Positions 23,886-33,536 of a stretch of DNA of 64,000 bases are shown piece after piece. Origin of the DNA: Coniferiporia sulphurascens. Lineage: Eukaryota; Basidiomycota; Agaricomycetes; Hymenochaetales; Hymenochaetaceae. Within the stretch, counting starts at the first letter, position 1; each line of letters begins with the position of its first letter. A program made the translations under genes and the position numbers. Location of the stretch: contig NBBA01000002.1 of assembly GCA_002794785.1 (NCBI GenBank), positions 434,001 through 498,000 on the forward strand, written 5' to 3'. The notes under the pieces were generated by a model, which made no database searches, was not told where the DNA came from, and saw only the letters and a program-made list of their open reading frames with translations.

Positions 23886-25235
23886 TGTTAGATTTGCTCC
23901 CTGAGTAAGGGATTGAAGCAAGTGATAACAGATTCACACAATAATACTAGTTAGTTTAGGGTAGGCTTGATACCCTCTACTTTGCTAGAGTGTTAGAGCT
24001 GATGATGGTGGTAAGAGACAAGAGATGAATTAAACTGCTTTTTACCACAATTTTATGTTGGGCTTTTATACCCTACATGTTGTAGTCTATTTACTATGTT
24101 CTGGTAGATACTACAACATACTACTCTTGATTTATAAGTCATAAGAATGTTCCAGTACAATCCTGTACATGCTATTTACTATTCTTAGCTTCTTATGAGT
24201 CAGTTACATATTCCGGTATGTTCTACAGCCTACCATGCTATCTTTATCTTATGCCAGAACCCTCTCTGAGTTTCCATTGAGTCATACAGTATAATACCTA
24301 AGGTAACCATTCCTGGATACTACTATACCTATGATGCTTCTCTTTATTTCCTAATTGGTTCTGCTGTGCAATGCGCTATACTTGGCTCCCATCAATTATG
24401 TCTTTAATTGATCACCATGCTTCCATCAGCTATTCTTAGCCGAACACTTAGATATACTTGTGTGGCTCAGCAATTATGCTAGCCTTCTTAATCTTATCTT
24501 GTTGTGGCTTGTTACTTATTACCGTAGACTAAGATTGAGTCATTCCTTCCATCATTTCATTGAAAGGGGTTCGTTCTGGTGTCCTATCATCTATTGGCAT
24601 AAAGAGTGCATCTGGGCCTATAGCACTTATATTTGTTATCCTGCTATACCCTGGTGTAACTCTATATGAAGGTTCATCATTGAACCACCATATTATAATC
24701 TCTTTATCTATTGGTACTAGCTCCTGTCTTTGATTTGGTTCCTTTCAATCTACTGTTGTGTGTCCTTTGGCTATGAAGTTGGCTTTGTATACAAATAGTT
24801 GTTCTCGTAATTGTTTATTGATAGTATGTACTATTTGGTGTGCTGCTTCTGCATAGTTGGTTGATGTAATAACTGCCCTTTGATAACATAATTCATTATG
24901 TGGCTGATTATAAATCTTGGTTCTTGTGTAAGCACTGATTACATATCTATTCAATTGGTATGAGAACATAGTTGCTCTATGTTCAATTCCTATTTCCTGC
25001 CTTTCTGCCACTTGTTGTTCCCTTGTAGTATGGTCAAATGTAATTTGACAGTTATCATATCCTGCATTTTGTCCTACTGTTGCGCATGCAATATTAAAAG
25101 CTTTCCATGCTACTTGATCTGCATCTTTACAGCGTTGGTATAGATTCCTGGTATTGATTAATGTTATGGGTCTTGCCATGTTGATCTTGCTAATCTGTTG
25201 ATCCGATGATCACGATTTTCATCAATTTACTAACA
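23886..25235 (-). mobile_element. Solo LTR, family C (copy 2), inside the LINE RT domain
   Basis: 1350 bp, flanked by GGTAC (23881-23885 and 25236-25240). The minus-strand sense is TGTTAGTAAATTG...ATCTAACA. It is inserted between reverse transcriptase motifs of the LINE. It is nearly identical to copy 3, which lies 1 kb downstream in the opposite orientation. A TATAAAAG promoter motif in the sense strand lies near 24065-24072. Confidence 0.93.
24529..25179 (-). pseudogene. LTR-C embedded ORF, copy 2 (one internal TGA)
   Basis: 217 codons including stop, start ATG at 25179. Residues 1-144 are open, codon 145 is TGA, and the frame then stays open to a final TAG at 24529-24531. The predicted protein differs from copy 3 at almost no positions in the first 144 residues (MARPITL versus MARPVTL). 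The first Cys of the CxxC seen in copies 1, 4 and 5 is Tyr here. The protein is described under copy 3. Confidence 0.75.
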
Positions 25236-26304
25236 GGTACCTCAGGGATCTCCCATCTCGCCCATACTGTCTGCATTATTCGTGACCAGCCTCCTTACCT
25301 CTCTACAGGTCTCTGACCCTTTAGTGTTCGTCCGTGCTTATGTGGATGACCACCTCCTCTCTACCTCTTCATCCTCCATTGCCACTAATGTGGTGCGACT
25401 CAAACAGGCCTACATCTTGTTCTCTGCCACATGTCATGCTCTTGGCCTCTCCCTGGATGATGACAAATCGGAACTCATCCACTGGACGCATCGGCATGCC
25501 CTGCACGAAGACTCCCTTATTCACCCTATCCACCTGCCATGCCAGGGCCTTGACCCCCTTTGCATTGTCCCCTCCCGCCCTCTTTGGTGGCTGGGTATCT
25601 TTTTCAACATGCAGCTTTTGTTTACGGTTCACGTTCAACGCATGTGCTTCAAGGCCATGTCTTCCCTCTGCACCCTGGAACTTCTGGGCAACACTCTCCA
25701 TGGCCTCAATCTGCTACACCTTCGGCATCTCTACATCGGATGCATTCTCCCGGTCCTCCTCTGGGGTTCCCCCCTTTGGTACACCAGGATATGGCAAAAG
25801 GGTAAATGTGACAAAATGACTTTAGTACAGTCCATGGCATGTCGCTGTATCCTCGGATCATGGCACACATCACCATGCGGCCCCTCTGAAGTCCTCGCCT
25901 CCATCTTACCCATTCCCCTCTGTCTAGAGCACACCAAGTCTCGTGCGGCCATCCAGTACCTCACTACTACGCACACCCTTCTGCCCCTTCGCACCTCCCG
26001 CAAGGGCTCCATCACTACCTCGTTTGTCTCCCAGGTTCCCCCCGGCTGCGAGTGAGTTCCACGCTACACCCGCCCCCCCTGGATTGCCTTGCCCCCTCTG
26101 TGGCATGTGAGCATTGACCAGGTGATTGACCACTCTCAAGAAGTGCATGATGCCCTTATTCAGTCCCACCATGGTCTCATTGACCGACTGCATTCGGACC
26201 CCTCATGCCTGCTTATCTACACTGACGGCTCCCGCAAAGGGACGTCTCTGTTAGTAAATTGATGAAAATCATGATCACCGGATCAATGGATTAGCAAGAT
26301 CAAC

Positions 26305-26955
26305 ATGGCAAGACCTGTAACATTAATCAATACCAGGAATCTATACCAACGCTGTAAAGATGCAGATCAAGTAGCATGGAAAGCTTTTAATATTGCATGC
26401 GCAACAGTAGGACAAAATGCAGGATATGATAACTGTCAAATTACATTTGACCATACTACAAGGGAACAACAAGTGGCAGAAAGGCAGGAAATAGGAATTG
26501 AACATAGAGCAACTATGTTCTCATACCAATTGAATAGATATGTAATCAGTGCTTACACAAGAACCAAGATTTATAATCAGCCACATAATGAATTATGTTA
26601 TCAAAGGGCAGTTATTACATCAACCAACTATGCAGAAGCAGCACACCAAATAGTACATACTATCAATAAACAATTACGAGAACAACTATTTGTATACAAA
26701 GCCAACTTCATAGCCAAAGGACACACAACAGTAGATTGAAAGGAACCAAATCAAAGACAGGAGCTAGTACCAATAGATAAAGAGATTATAATATGGTGGT
26801 TCAATGATGAACCTTCATATAGAGTTACACCAGGGTATAGCAGGATAACAAATATAAGTGCTATAGGCCCAGATGCACTCTTTATGCCAATAGATGATAG
26901 GACACCAGAACGAACCCCTTTCAATGAAATGATGGAAGGAATGACTCAATCTTAG
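26305..26955 (+). pseudogene. LTR-C embedded ORF, copy 3: unknown 216-aa protein
   Basis: This is the reference copy of an unrecognised protein encoded wholly inside U3 of an LTR, beginning 56 nt from the LTR edge; in-frame stops upstream show that it does not extend in from outside. Segments in order: a Cys-containing start (NLYQRCKD here, NLCQCCKD in other copies), AWKAFNIACATVGQNAGYDN, a Glu/Arg-rich helix, LCYQRAVITS, EAAHQIVHTINKQLREQLF, AKGHTTVD, then TGA at codon 145. After that it continues openly: VPIDKEIIIWWFNDEPSYR, TPGYSRITNI, DDRTPERTPFN, TAG at 26953-26955. A much diverged homologue in LTR E keeps the key motifs. No membrane segment or signal peptide. The CxxC might bind metal. 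Function is unknown; an LTR-encoded accessory or capsid-related role is only a guess. Confidence 0.7.
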
Positions 26956-27413
26956 TCTACGGTAATAAGTAACAAGCCACAACAAGATAAGATTAAGAAG
27001 GCTAGCATAATTGCTGAGCCACACAAGTATATCTAAGTGTTCGGCTAAGAATAGCTGATGGAAGCATGGTGATCAATTAAAGACATAATTGATGGGAGCC
27101 AAGTATAGCGCATTGCACAGCAGAACCAATTAGGAAATAAAGAGAAGCATCATAGGTATAGTAGTATCCAGGAATGGTTACCTTAGGTATTATACTGTAT
27201 GACTCAATGGAAACTCAGAGAGGGTTCTGGCATAAGATAAAGATAGCATGGTAGGCTGTAGAACATACCGGAATATGTAACTGACTCATAAGAAGCTAAG
27301 AATAGTAAATAGCATGTACAGGATTGTACTGGAACATTCTTATGACTTATAAATCAAGAGTAGTATGTTGTAGTATCTACCAGAACATAGTAAATAGACT
27401 ACAACATGTAGGG

Positions 27414-27421
27414 TATAAAAG
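27414..27421 (+). promoter_or_regulatory. TATA box of LTR family C
   Basis: TATAAAAG in the context GGGTATAAAAGCCC, about 1165 nt into the 1350-nt LTR and followed by about 180 nt to the end. It is present in all complete C copies; family E has a counterpart, GTATATAAGGAGG, at about 54720. The position defines U3 and shows that the embedded ORF lies upstream of the presumed transcription start. Confidence 0.75.
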
Positions 27422-28659
27422 CCCAACATAAAATTGTGGTAAAAAGCAGTTTAATTCATCTCTTGTCTCTTACCACCATCATCAGCTCTAACACTCTAGC
27501 AAAGTAGAGGGTATCAAGCCTACCCTAAACTAACTAGTAACATTGTGTGAATCTGTTATCACTTGTTTCTAACCCTTAATCAGGGAGCAAATCTAACAGT
27601 CTCCCTCTTCATACTCCGGTGCCACCACCAGAGTCTGGTTCTACTGCAGTGAGGCCATCCTCACTCGTGAAACTTACTTAGGCTCTACTGTCCATGCTAT
27701 GGACTGTGAGCTTGCTGCCATCACCAACACCGCCTGGCTCCTGGCATACTCTTTTACTATCCCCCCCTCGGTTACACAGGTGGAGATTTACACCAATTGT
27801 GAAGTGGCCCTCACCCTCCTCGCCGACCCTCACCCGGCACCTGGTGTCTCAGTCACCCTTTTTATCTGAACTTGCCTTAAAGCGGCTACCAAACACTGGC
27901 CCTGTGTTTTCTTTCATCTACACTGGGTTCCTGGGCATTCTGATGTAGAAGGCAGCAAGTTTGCTGACATACTCGCTACAGGTATTGCCAACAACCCCCC
28001 CCTGGGCACTACTCCGTTCCCGCCCACCATCCGCTTCCTTCGCAAAGCCGCCTCCACTTCGGTGCTTACCATGTGGAAAACCGACTGGGCTTCTGCCTGT
28101 CAACAACATTGGGGAATGTCTGACACCCATTCTATGGGTACAGGCCTCACCCCCTCCACTAAGCCAACTGCCCTCATGCAGAACCTCACTCTCGGTTGCC
28201 ACACAAAGTGCAAAGTTTTTCGGACACTCCTTGGTCATGCCAGCTTTGGCACATACTTCGGATGTATTCCGGGATGCGACCCTCAGTGCCCTTACTGCCA
28301 TGTCCCTGAGACCAGAGCCCACCTTCTGCTCTCATGCCCACTCACCCTCACTGCTCGCTGTGTGGTGTGGAAAACACCCTTACCCTTGATGGAGGCTGAA
28401 TGGTTCTCCAAAGATGGGCTCCCACTACTCACATCTTTCTTGGACTCTCACCCTGCCTTCGAGGCAGAACCCATCCTTGTCTTTGACCCGGGTGGCCCCA
28501 CTGTCATACATATCTCTGACTCAGGCTCTGCCATTGGCAACTGATCAGAGAGCGACACTTCTCTCCCCACTGCCCCTCCCCCATTGGGCAGTCCCCCTCT
28601 CTGCTTTTAGCACCCCACTATTATTGTGCCCTTTATAACAACTACCATCTCACTAAATA

Positions 28660-28679
28660 CAGGGGCCTAAAGGCCCCTG
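28660..28679 (+). terminator. Stem-loop in the LINE 3' UTR
   Basis: CAGGGGCC-TAAA-GGCCCCTG forms a perfect 8-bp GC-rich stem with a 4-nt loop, about 115 nt after the ORF2 stop and 50 nt before the A-rich tail. Stem-loops here are often the recognition site for the element's own reverse transcriptase; that role is inferred from position. Confidence 0.55.
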
Positions 28680-28746
28680 GAGCATATTTTGTACTAGATA
28701 GTCATGACACACTATAGAAATGCATTTAAAAAAATAAAATAAAAAA

Positions 28747-29093
28747 TGCTGATGAGCTGAGTTTAAATAGTGTCTGCAAAACGGACATGAAAATCATTGT
28801 GACGGTCACAAAATAGGCCAACAGGTTTTGCACGCGCTTGCCCCTACTCATTCTTCTGAGTTGTTGCACAATATATAAATCTTTCTTGCCACTTTTTTCG
28901 GCGAAATTGAAGAGATGTCTCCAGTTTCAGACTAATTTTTGTTTTGGATGTGATTTTGTAAGAGAGGGCATACGGTAGTATTGTGTCTTTCTGACGAGAT
29001 CGCCTGGCACTTGCTTAGTAGTAGCGGCACGAAGCCTTAAACATTCCTGCAATACCCGAGCACGGAAGCAGTGAAGATATCATACTTATGCAG
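28747..29093. other. Intergenic, nothing recognised
   Basis: Sequence between the LINE tail and the 3' end of the minus-strand UstYa-like gene. No ORF or repeat of note. Confidence 0.5.
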
Positions 29094-29734
29094 CTAGTAA
29101 ACGGACTGCTGGTGCCGCTCGTGATTATATTTTGCCTGATCGTATACCGCAGTCCAGTCTCTGCAAACATGCGTCGACATATGGTTCACACTGTGCTGTG
29201 CATCAAGAACATCCTCCAAGGTGACATCGGCGCGGCACAGCGCCATCTCGCGCAGGAAGTTGAAGCATTTCTGTAACTGGTCTGGGTCTGCACCCGGGGA
29301 CTGTGCAGTGACCGCTTTGCGAATACGCCCGAGGCAGCGCAGTTCATGGAACATCGTGATGTCAAACGTGCGATTGAGAGGGCCAAGTTGCACCAGCCCA
29401 CCGCCCGGCGGAAACTGGGTCTCCCATTCGGACGCGCCGTCAGCTGCGTATAGCTGGTAGTGGGTCGTGTCCTCTGCGATGAGGAGGACGGTGTCCACTG
29501 TCATAGGGTAGTTGGCGGGGTAATCATCTCCAATCCAGCCTGAGTCGACGATGAGAAATTATTCATGACGATCTGGAAAGAAAGAGGTGATCGTTTACTG
29601 ACTGTATTCAGACAGGTTGGGTGCCGAGTCTCGCGCCGTAGATGCAGGAGGATGGTGCTCCATAGGGCGAAGACGACGGCGATGGCGGCCCAGATGAGCA
29701 ACTCTGTTCTAGGAGAGCAGGTGGTATGGAGCAT
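29094..29734 (-). CDS. UstYa-like (DUF3328) protein with depleted histidines
   Basis: A short signal-anchor exon from ATG at 29734 (LLIWAAIAVVFALWSTILLHL), then, after an intron ending near 29538, IGDDYPANYP and the body from 29504 to the stop at 29094-29096. GDDYP, THYQL, LGPLNRTFDITMFHELRCL and HVCRDWTAVYD mark the DUF3328/UstYa family. These are membrane-anchored oxidases that act in fungal peptide (RiPP) and other metabolite pathways and carry two HxxHC motifs. Here the first is HELRC and the second QLQKC, so three of the four histidines are missing. It may be inactive or specialised. A second, motif-complete member lies at 32844-33536, beyond the beta-lactamase-like gene. Confidence 0.8.
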
Positions 29735-30400
29735 AGTAACAAGGAGGGCGATTCGAGTCAGACACCCGGTTCGAGGGATCGGATTAGAAGTCACAGCGAT
29801 GATACTACATAATGATAATATCCCGGCTTTGCATGGAAGACTTTCATCCCATAATATTAATTCTAGGAGATACCCATGAAGCGGACTGATGATCTGGAAA
29901 GACACCGCTGGAAATGGACTTCTGGAGATGTTGATGCAAGGAAAGGTGTTTATGTTTTGAGATGATGATGAGAGTGCCGTCGGAAAAAGGACGCGAGCAC
30001 CGCTCGCAGAATGATGCGGCCTAATCGGGGTCCTGGTTAAGGGCACCCGATCGGGAAGCGAATCGAGGCGTTACGCAATTACTAGAAAAGGTGATTTTTC
30101 GCCGCCTCAGAGCTCTATCAAACGGACCCAAGCTTGTGTTTGTGCTTCTCATCAATATCACCGCACAAGGGCTCACCGGGGATCAATCCCCTATTATTAA
30201 GTATGGCTTCATACGTTCTTATTATGGTCTGCTTCTATTCTCGCTTTCTTGTCAACAACCCGAGGAAACCTCCGACCTGGTAGTGACTCAAGTCAGATCT
30301 GTCGGCTTGGACACCTCATCTGCAGGTATTCTCAGCAGGAAGACTTGGCCTGCAAGCTACCATTTTTCATAGGCTCGAAGAAGTCTTTGTGGCTCTAGTC

Positions 30401-32387
30401 ATGGCTCTATCCAACCTAAAACACGTTGCCCAGTCCTCGCAAGCGCCGCGACGCCATTCATTACTTACCAAGAGGAATCTGGCCGTTCTCGCCGCTGCAC
30501 TGGGTGCCGCCTCGTTCGTATACACTAAATCCTCTTTCCATATACCCTATCAGTCTACTCAGGAAGATGAGCTTCAGTGTCGCACTCCTTTACCACAGTT
30601 CCTCTCTAAGCGTCATCCTTCCGCTGACCACCCTGTCCTTCGTGAGGCTGCGCGGAATTTCGACAAGGACCTGAAAGACTGGTTCGACAAAAGCGACGTG
30701 GACAGTATCGCCATTGCTGTCGTTTCTTCTGGTGGTTCCGTTTACGAGGGTTTCCGAGGAGCCCTACGAGCAAACGAAACCGACGAAAGCGAGCGAGGCA
30801 CAGTCGACCGAAACTCAATCTACCGTTTGGCATCTATTTCGAAATTGTTTACATCGTTGGAGACGCTTATACTCCGTGACAAGGGAATTGTTAGCTTGTG
30901 AGTTGTGGTAGTTGGCTCTGGTCTCTCTTGACCACTCTCTGACGTGTATTCAGGGATGATTCGCTCACAAGGATATTCCCTCAATTCCGTTACACCCCGA
31001 ACGACGATCCCATCACCCTACGACAGCTGATGAGCCACATGTCTGGTCTGGGCAGGGACTGGCCGCCAGGAAGTGCAGTCAACGCGTGGCCCGGGTCACT
31101 CGAAGGCACGGGACCGGGATGGTACAACGGGCTGCCCTTTCCTAGTAATGAGGAGTTTTTGGACGGCATCGCTCAGAACCGCCTTGTCGCGCCCCCTTAC
31201 ACCGTCCCATCGTACTCGAACACCGGATATTCATTATTGGGTCTCGCGAACGTAGCTGCTAACAAGATTGTTGAAAGCAACGGCGCACCACTGACACATG
31301 CGGATCTTTTACATCGGGATATTTTTGAACCTCTGGACCTCACGGACAGTTCGTTCGTCTGTTCAGATGCAAATAAAGCAAATATGGCAATTGCTTCCGT
31401 ATCCCCCGTGGAGGTCGTGCGTACATTTGCAAGCTAAAATCAGTGGGTCAGAGTTGACCAATCCGGCTCTATTCGTAGGATCTAGACTTTGGCGATGCAA
31501 CAAATCCTGCGGGCGGACAAATGAGTTCGCTGTCTGATCTCGTGAAGTTGATGCAGACTTTCATCGATCCCACGCGTCCCGAAAGCCTCCTTCGCCCGTA
31601 CACAATTAGGGAATGGATGAGGCCTATGCATACGTTCTCGGATGACTACTCAGAGATAGGTGCACTCTGGGAGATCTACCAGTATAAGGACTCTTACAAT
31701 AGGAAGCTGAGAATGTATCAAAAATGTAGGCACTATTTCACAGATCCATCTGCCTGGTTCGATAGTGTGCTGACGCTGATAACCCTGTAGTGGGAGAGCT
31801 GATCGGGCATCACACGGCTTTTACCATAAGCCCCACGAGCTCGTTCGGCGTTATCGTCCTGACCACCGGCCTGTCCATGCAAACGATTCCGTTAAACGAA
31901 CTCATTTTCTCACACTTTCAACCTGCGTTCGACAATATCAACGAAGAGCTGACGCGGAAATTATTAGAAGGGCGATGGGTGTCCGATGATGAGCTCTGCG
32001 AGGTCTCCATTGTGGTTGATGCCGGCTCGCTCTTTGTCTCGGCATATTCGATCAATGGTACTGATGTTCTCAAGACAATCCATCCGGATGGTGTCCCTCG
32101 CAAGACGGCGCTATGGTTTACCGGTGGCAGCGAATTCCGGTATGTTCAAGTTCTTCCATTTCCATTTCTTGTTTTCGTCTGGTGCGCGCGTGTAGCTATG
32201 CTCATTTGGTCTTGCCAGCCTTGCGGTATCAATTCCAAACACCGGCTGCTTCTATCAATGGGCGGCGCTTGACCAGTATGCTTATGATAGGGGTTTCCCG
32301 ACCAACCTGCTGCGGCTCGTAGACGGAGGAGATGTTGGCCCGATGCTCCAAGTGCCCGCTATCGCGGTTGATTTGAAACGCGTTTAA
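30401..32387 (+). CDS. Class-C beta-lactamase-like serine hydrolase, 5 exons
   Basis: Exons are approximately 30401-30897, 30954-31401, 31480-31721, 31791-32138 and 32219-32387, with phases consistent. A probable N-terminal membrane anchor (LAVLAAALGAASFVYTK) is followed by the catalytic domain. The nucleophile motif SxxK is SISK in YRLASISKLFTSLE (about 30830), with MSHMSGLG and the second motif YxN in VPSYSNTGYSLLGLAN (about 31210). Later come DLDFGDATNPAGGQMSSLSD and a GHHTAF segment at the usual KTG-like position. The C-terminus reads AVSIPNTGCFYQWAALDQYA, ending at TAA 32385-32387. Relatives in fungi are extracytoplasmic esterases, amidases or transpeptidase-like hydrolases of unknown substrate. 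It lies between two UstYa-like genes, which could mean a shared biosynthetic role. Confidence 0.85.
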
Positions 32388-32843
32388 GACCCTGGTCGCT
32401 CTTATTTTCGGTCTAGTAAGTTTCCATCCTGAACTCTGTCAGAAGGAAGCTTAGGTCCAAAGAAGTACGTACATAGCTAGAACACAATTAGTACGAGCTG
32501 CGGACGAGTAACGGAAATCGTGGGAAGTTTTATTACGTAAATGATCTTCGTGCGGAGTTTTCCGCGCGGGTACTAACTCCTGGGATCTCGATCATATGAT
32601 CTCCAATTTGGGTAAATCGTACACTTAACAGCATATGTATTAGATCTCCGAGTGTTGATGGTTTGCTCTTTAGCCTGATGCATTCTGTGATCCAAGCGTT
32701 AAGCGGCGGATAGGACAACCGCAAGTGTATTCAAACTCGAAAAGAGGCTCGGAAATTACATCCCCGCAAATCTGCAGTCTCTGCGCTACTGTGTACGATT
32801 AGTCCGCTTCAGCCTCAGTCTGACCAGCTTTTGCCTGCATCAC
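32388..32843. other. Intergenic, nothing recognised
   Basis: Only a short minus-strand frame (63 aa), without motifs. Probably holds the 3' flank of the hydrolase and the promoter of the second UstYa-like gene. Confidence 0.5.
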
Positions 32844-33536
32844 ATGCCCTCTTCCTCGGGCGTTCGGCCGGTCACTGTGATTAGGCTTTTCGTTCTGGCT
32901 TTGAGTCTGTTCAATGGCTATCTTGCATTCACTCTACGAAGACAGTCTGAAGCGCCTGAAAGACATTATAGTACGCCCTCTTATAATTAAACCAGTTGAT
33001 ACATCCGGATTCTTAAGCTCACCACGAACTTCTCAGCGTTCATAAATGACGACTTCCGACCAGAGCTGGACGTTCCCGGCCTAGAGGACAAAGTCTCTCT
33101 CGTGGCAGAGCAGACCGTACACTACCAGCTAAACAGCTCCGATGCGGACGCGGAATGGGAAATGCTCCTCCCCCCGCCTGTCAGTGTAGTGCGCCTCGGC
33201 CCTCACTTCCGTCCGTTCGCCGTCTCCATGCTGCACACCCTGCATTGCCTCGACAGACTGCGCCATGCGATCCAGGAAAAGCCGCAGACGAGAATTGGGC
33301 TCAAGCACGTCGAGCATTGTGCCAACTACGTGCGCGAGGCAATCCTTTGTGGCGCTGACACGCGGCTAGAGCCCGTAGAACCCGAATTAAGCTTGAGCTT
33401 AGAGCCGGATGCTGGCGTGAATGGTAACATTAACGACATTGAGCGCGTTTATCGTGATTGGACAGCGGTGTACAAGGAGATACGGAATAATCACCAGGTA
33501 TTTGTCGATGCGTCTGTCACTGTCCCATACATATAA
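32844..33536 (+). CDS. UstYa-like (DUF3328) oxidase, motif-complete
   Basis: The first exon starts at ATG 32844 with a signal anchor (RLFVLALSLFNGYLAF), then an intron ending around 33039, then FINDDFRPELDVPGLEDKV and an open frame to the stop near 33534. The first HxxHC motif is HTLHC (about 33234), the second is HVEHC (about 33310), followed by AILCGADTRLEP and VYRDWTAVYKEI. All four histidines and both cysteines of the family signature are present, so it is probably an active type-II membrane oxidase acting on a secreted or lumenal substrate. An acidic insert (EPELSLSLEPDAG) lies before the C-terminal motif. The intron position is approximate. Confidence 0.82.

Larger units (their letters stand above)
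26249..27598 (+). mobile_element. Solo LTR, family C (copy 3), inside the LINE RNase H domain
   Basis: 1350 bp, TGTTAGTAAATTG...ATCTAACA, flanked by GTCTC (26244-26248 and 27599-27603). With copy 2 it forms a 1350-bp inverted repeat with a spacer of about 1 kb. U3 runs to about 27440, TATAAAAG is at 27414-27421, and the R-U5 part is about 150 bp. Confidence 0.93.
21485..28544 (+). pseudogene. LINE ORF2: endonuclease, reverse transcriptase, RNase H
   Basis: ATG at 21485 overlaps the ORF1 stop. Domains in order: an AP-type endonuclease (FMQHNVAMS, FQEPPW, AGDFNLHSIHW near 22400, GSDHAVITW near 22650); reverse transcriptase (VVMLRKLNKKDP, ALAVDVAGFFLLV near 23700, then, after LTR C2, VPQGSPISPILS and FVRAYVDDHLL near 25330-25350); RNase H (IYTDGSRKGTS near 26217, MDCELAAITNT, WVPGHSDVE near 27925); and a terminal Cys/His segment (CPYCHVPETRAHLLLSCP, about 28290). 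It is broken by LTRs D, C2 and C3. In-frame TGA codons (for example at 22218-22220, 22533-22535 and 27867-27869) also kill it. One RNase H Asp is Asn (27795-27797). Confidence 0.88.
18720..28746 (+). mobile_element. Tad/I-like LINE with RNase H, interrupted by four solo LTRs
   Basis: A non-LTR retrotransposon with ORF1 (zinc knuckles), ORF2 (endonuclease, reverse transcriptase, RNase H) and an A-rich 3' end (about 28729-28746). It contains solo LTR F (19074-19515), D (21643-22067), C2 (23886-25235) and C3 (26249-27598), each with its own perfect duplication. Net of these the LINE is about 6.4 kb, a normal length. Many in-frame stops are TGA where CGA would be expected, so the copy is dead. 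The exact 5' end is not established. Confidence 0.85.

Noticed and set aside
23886..27598. C2 and C3 as the two LTRs of one full-length retrotransposon
   Set aside because: They are in opposite orientation, each has its own different 5-bp duplication, and the DNA between them is the LINE reverse transcriptase.
28000..33536. A complete ribosomal-peptide (dikaritin-like) cluster around the UstYa genes
   Set aside because: No precursor with repeated Kex2-flanked cores and no tyrosinase or methyltransferase nearby; only the UstYa genes themselves support it.
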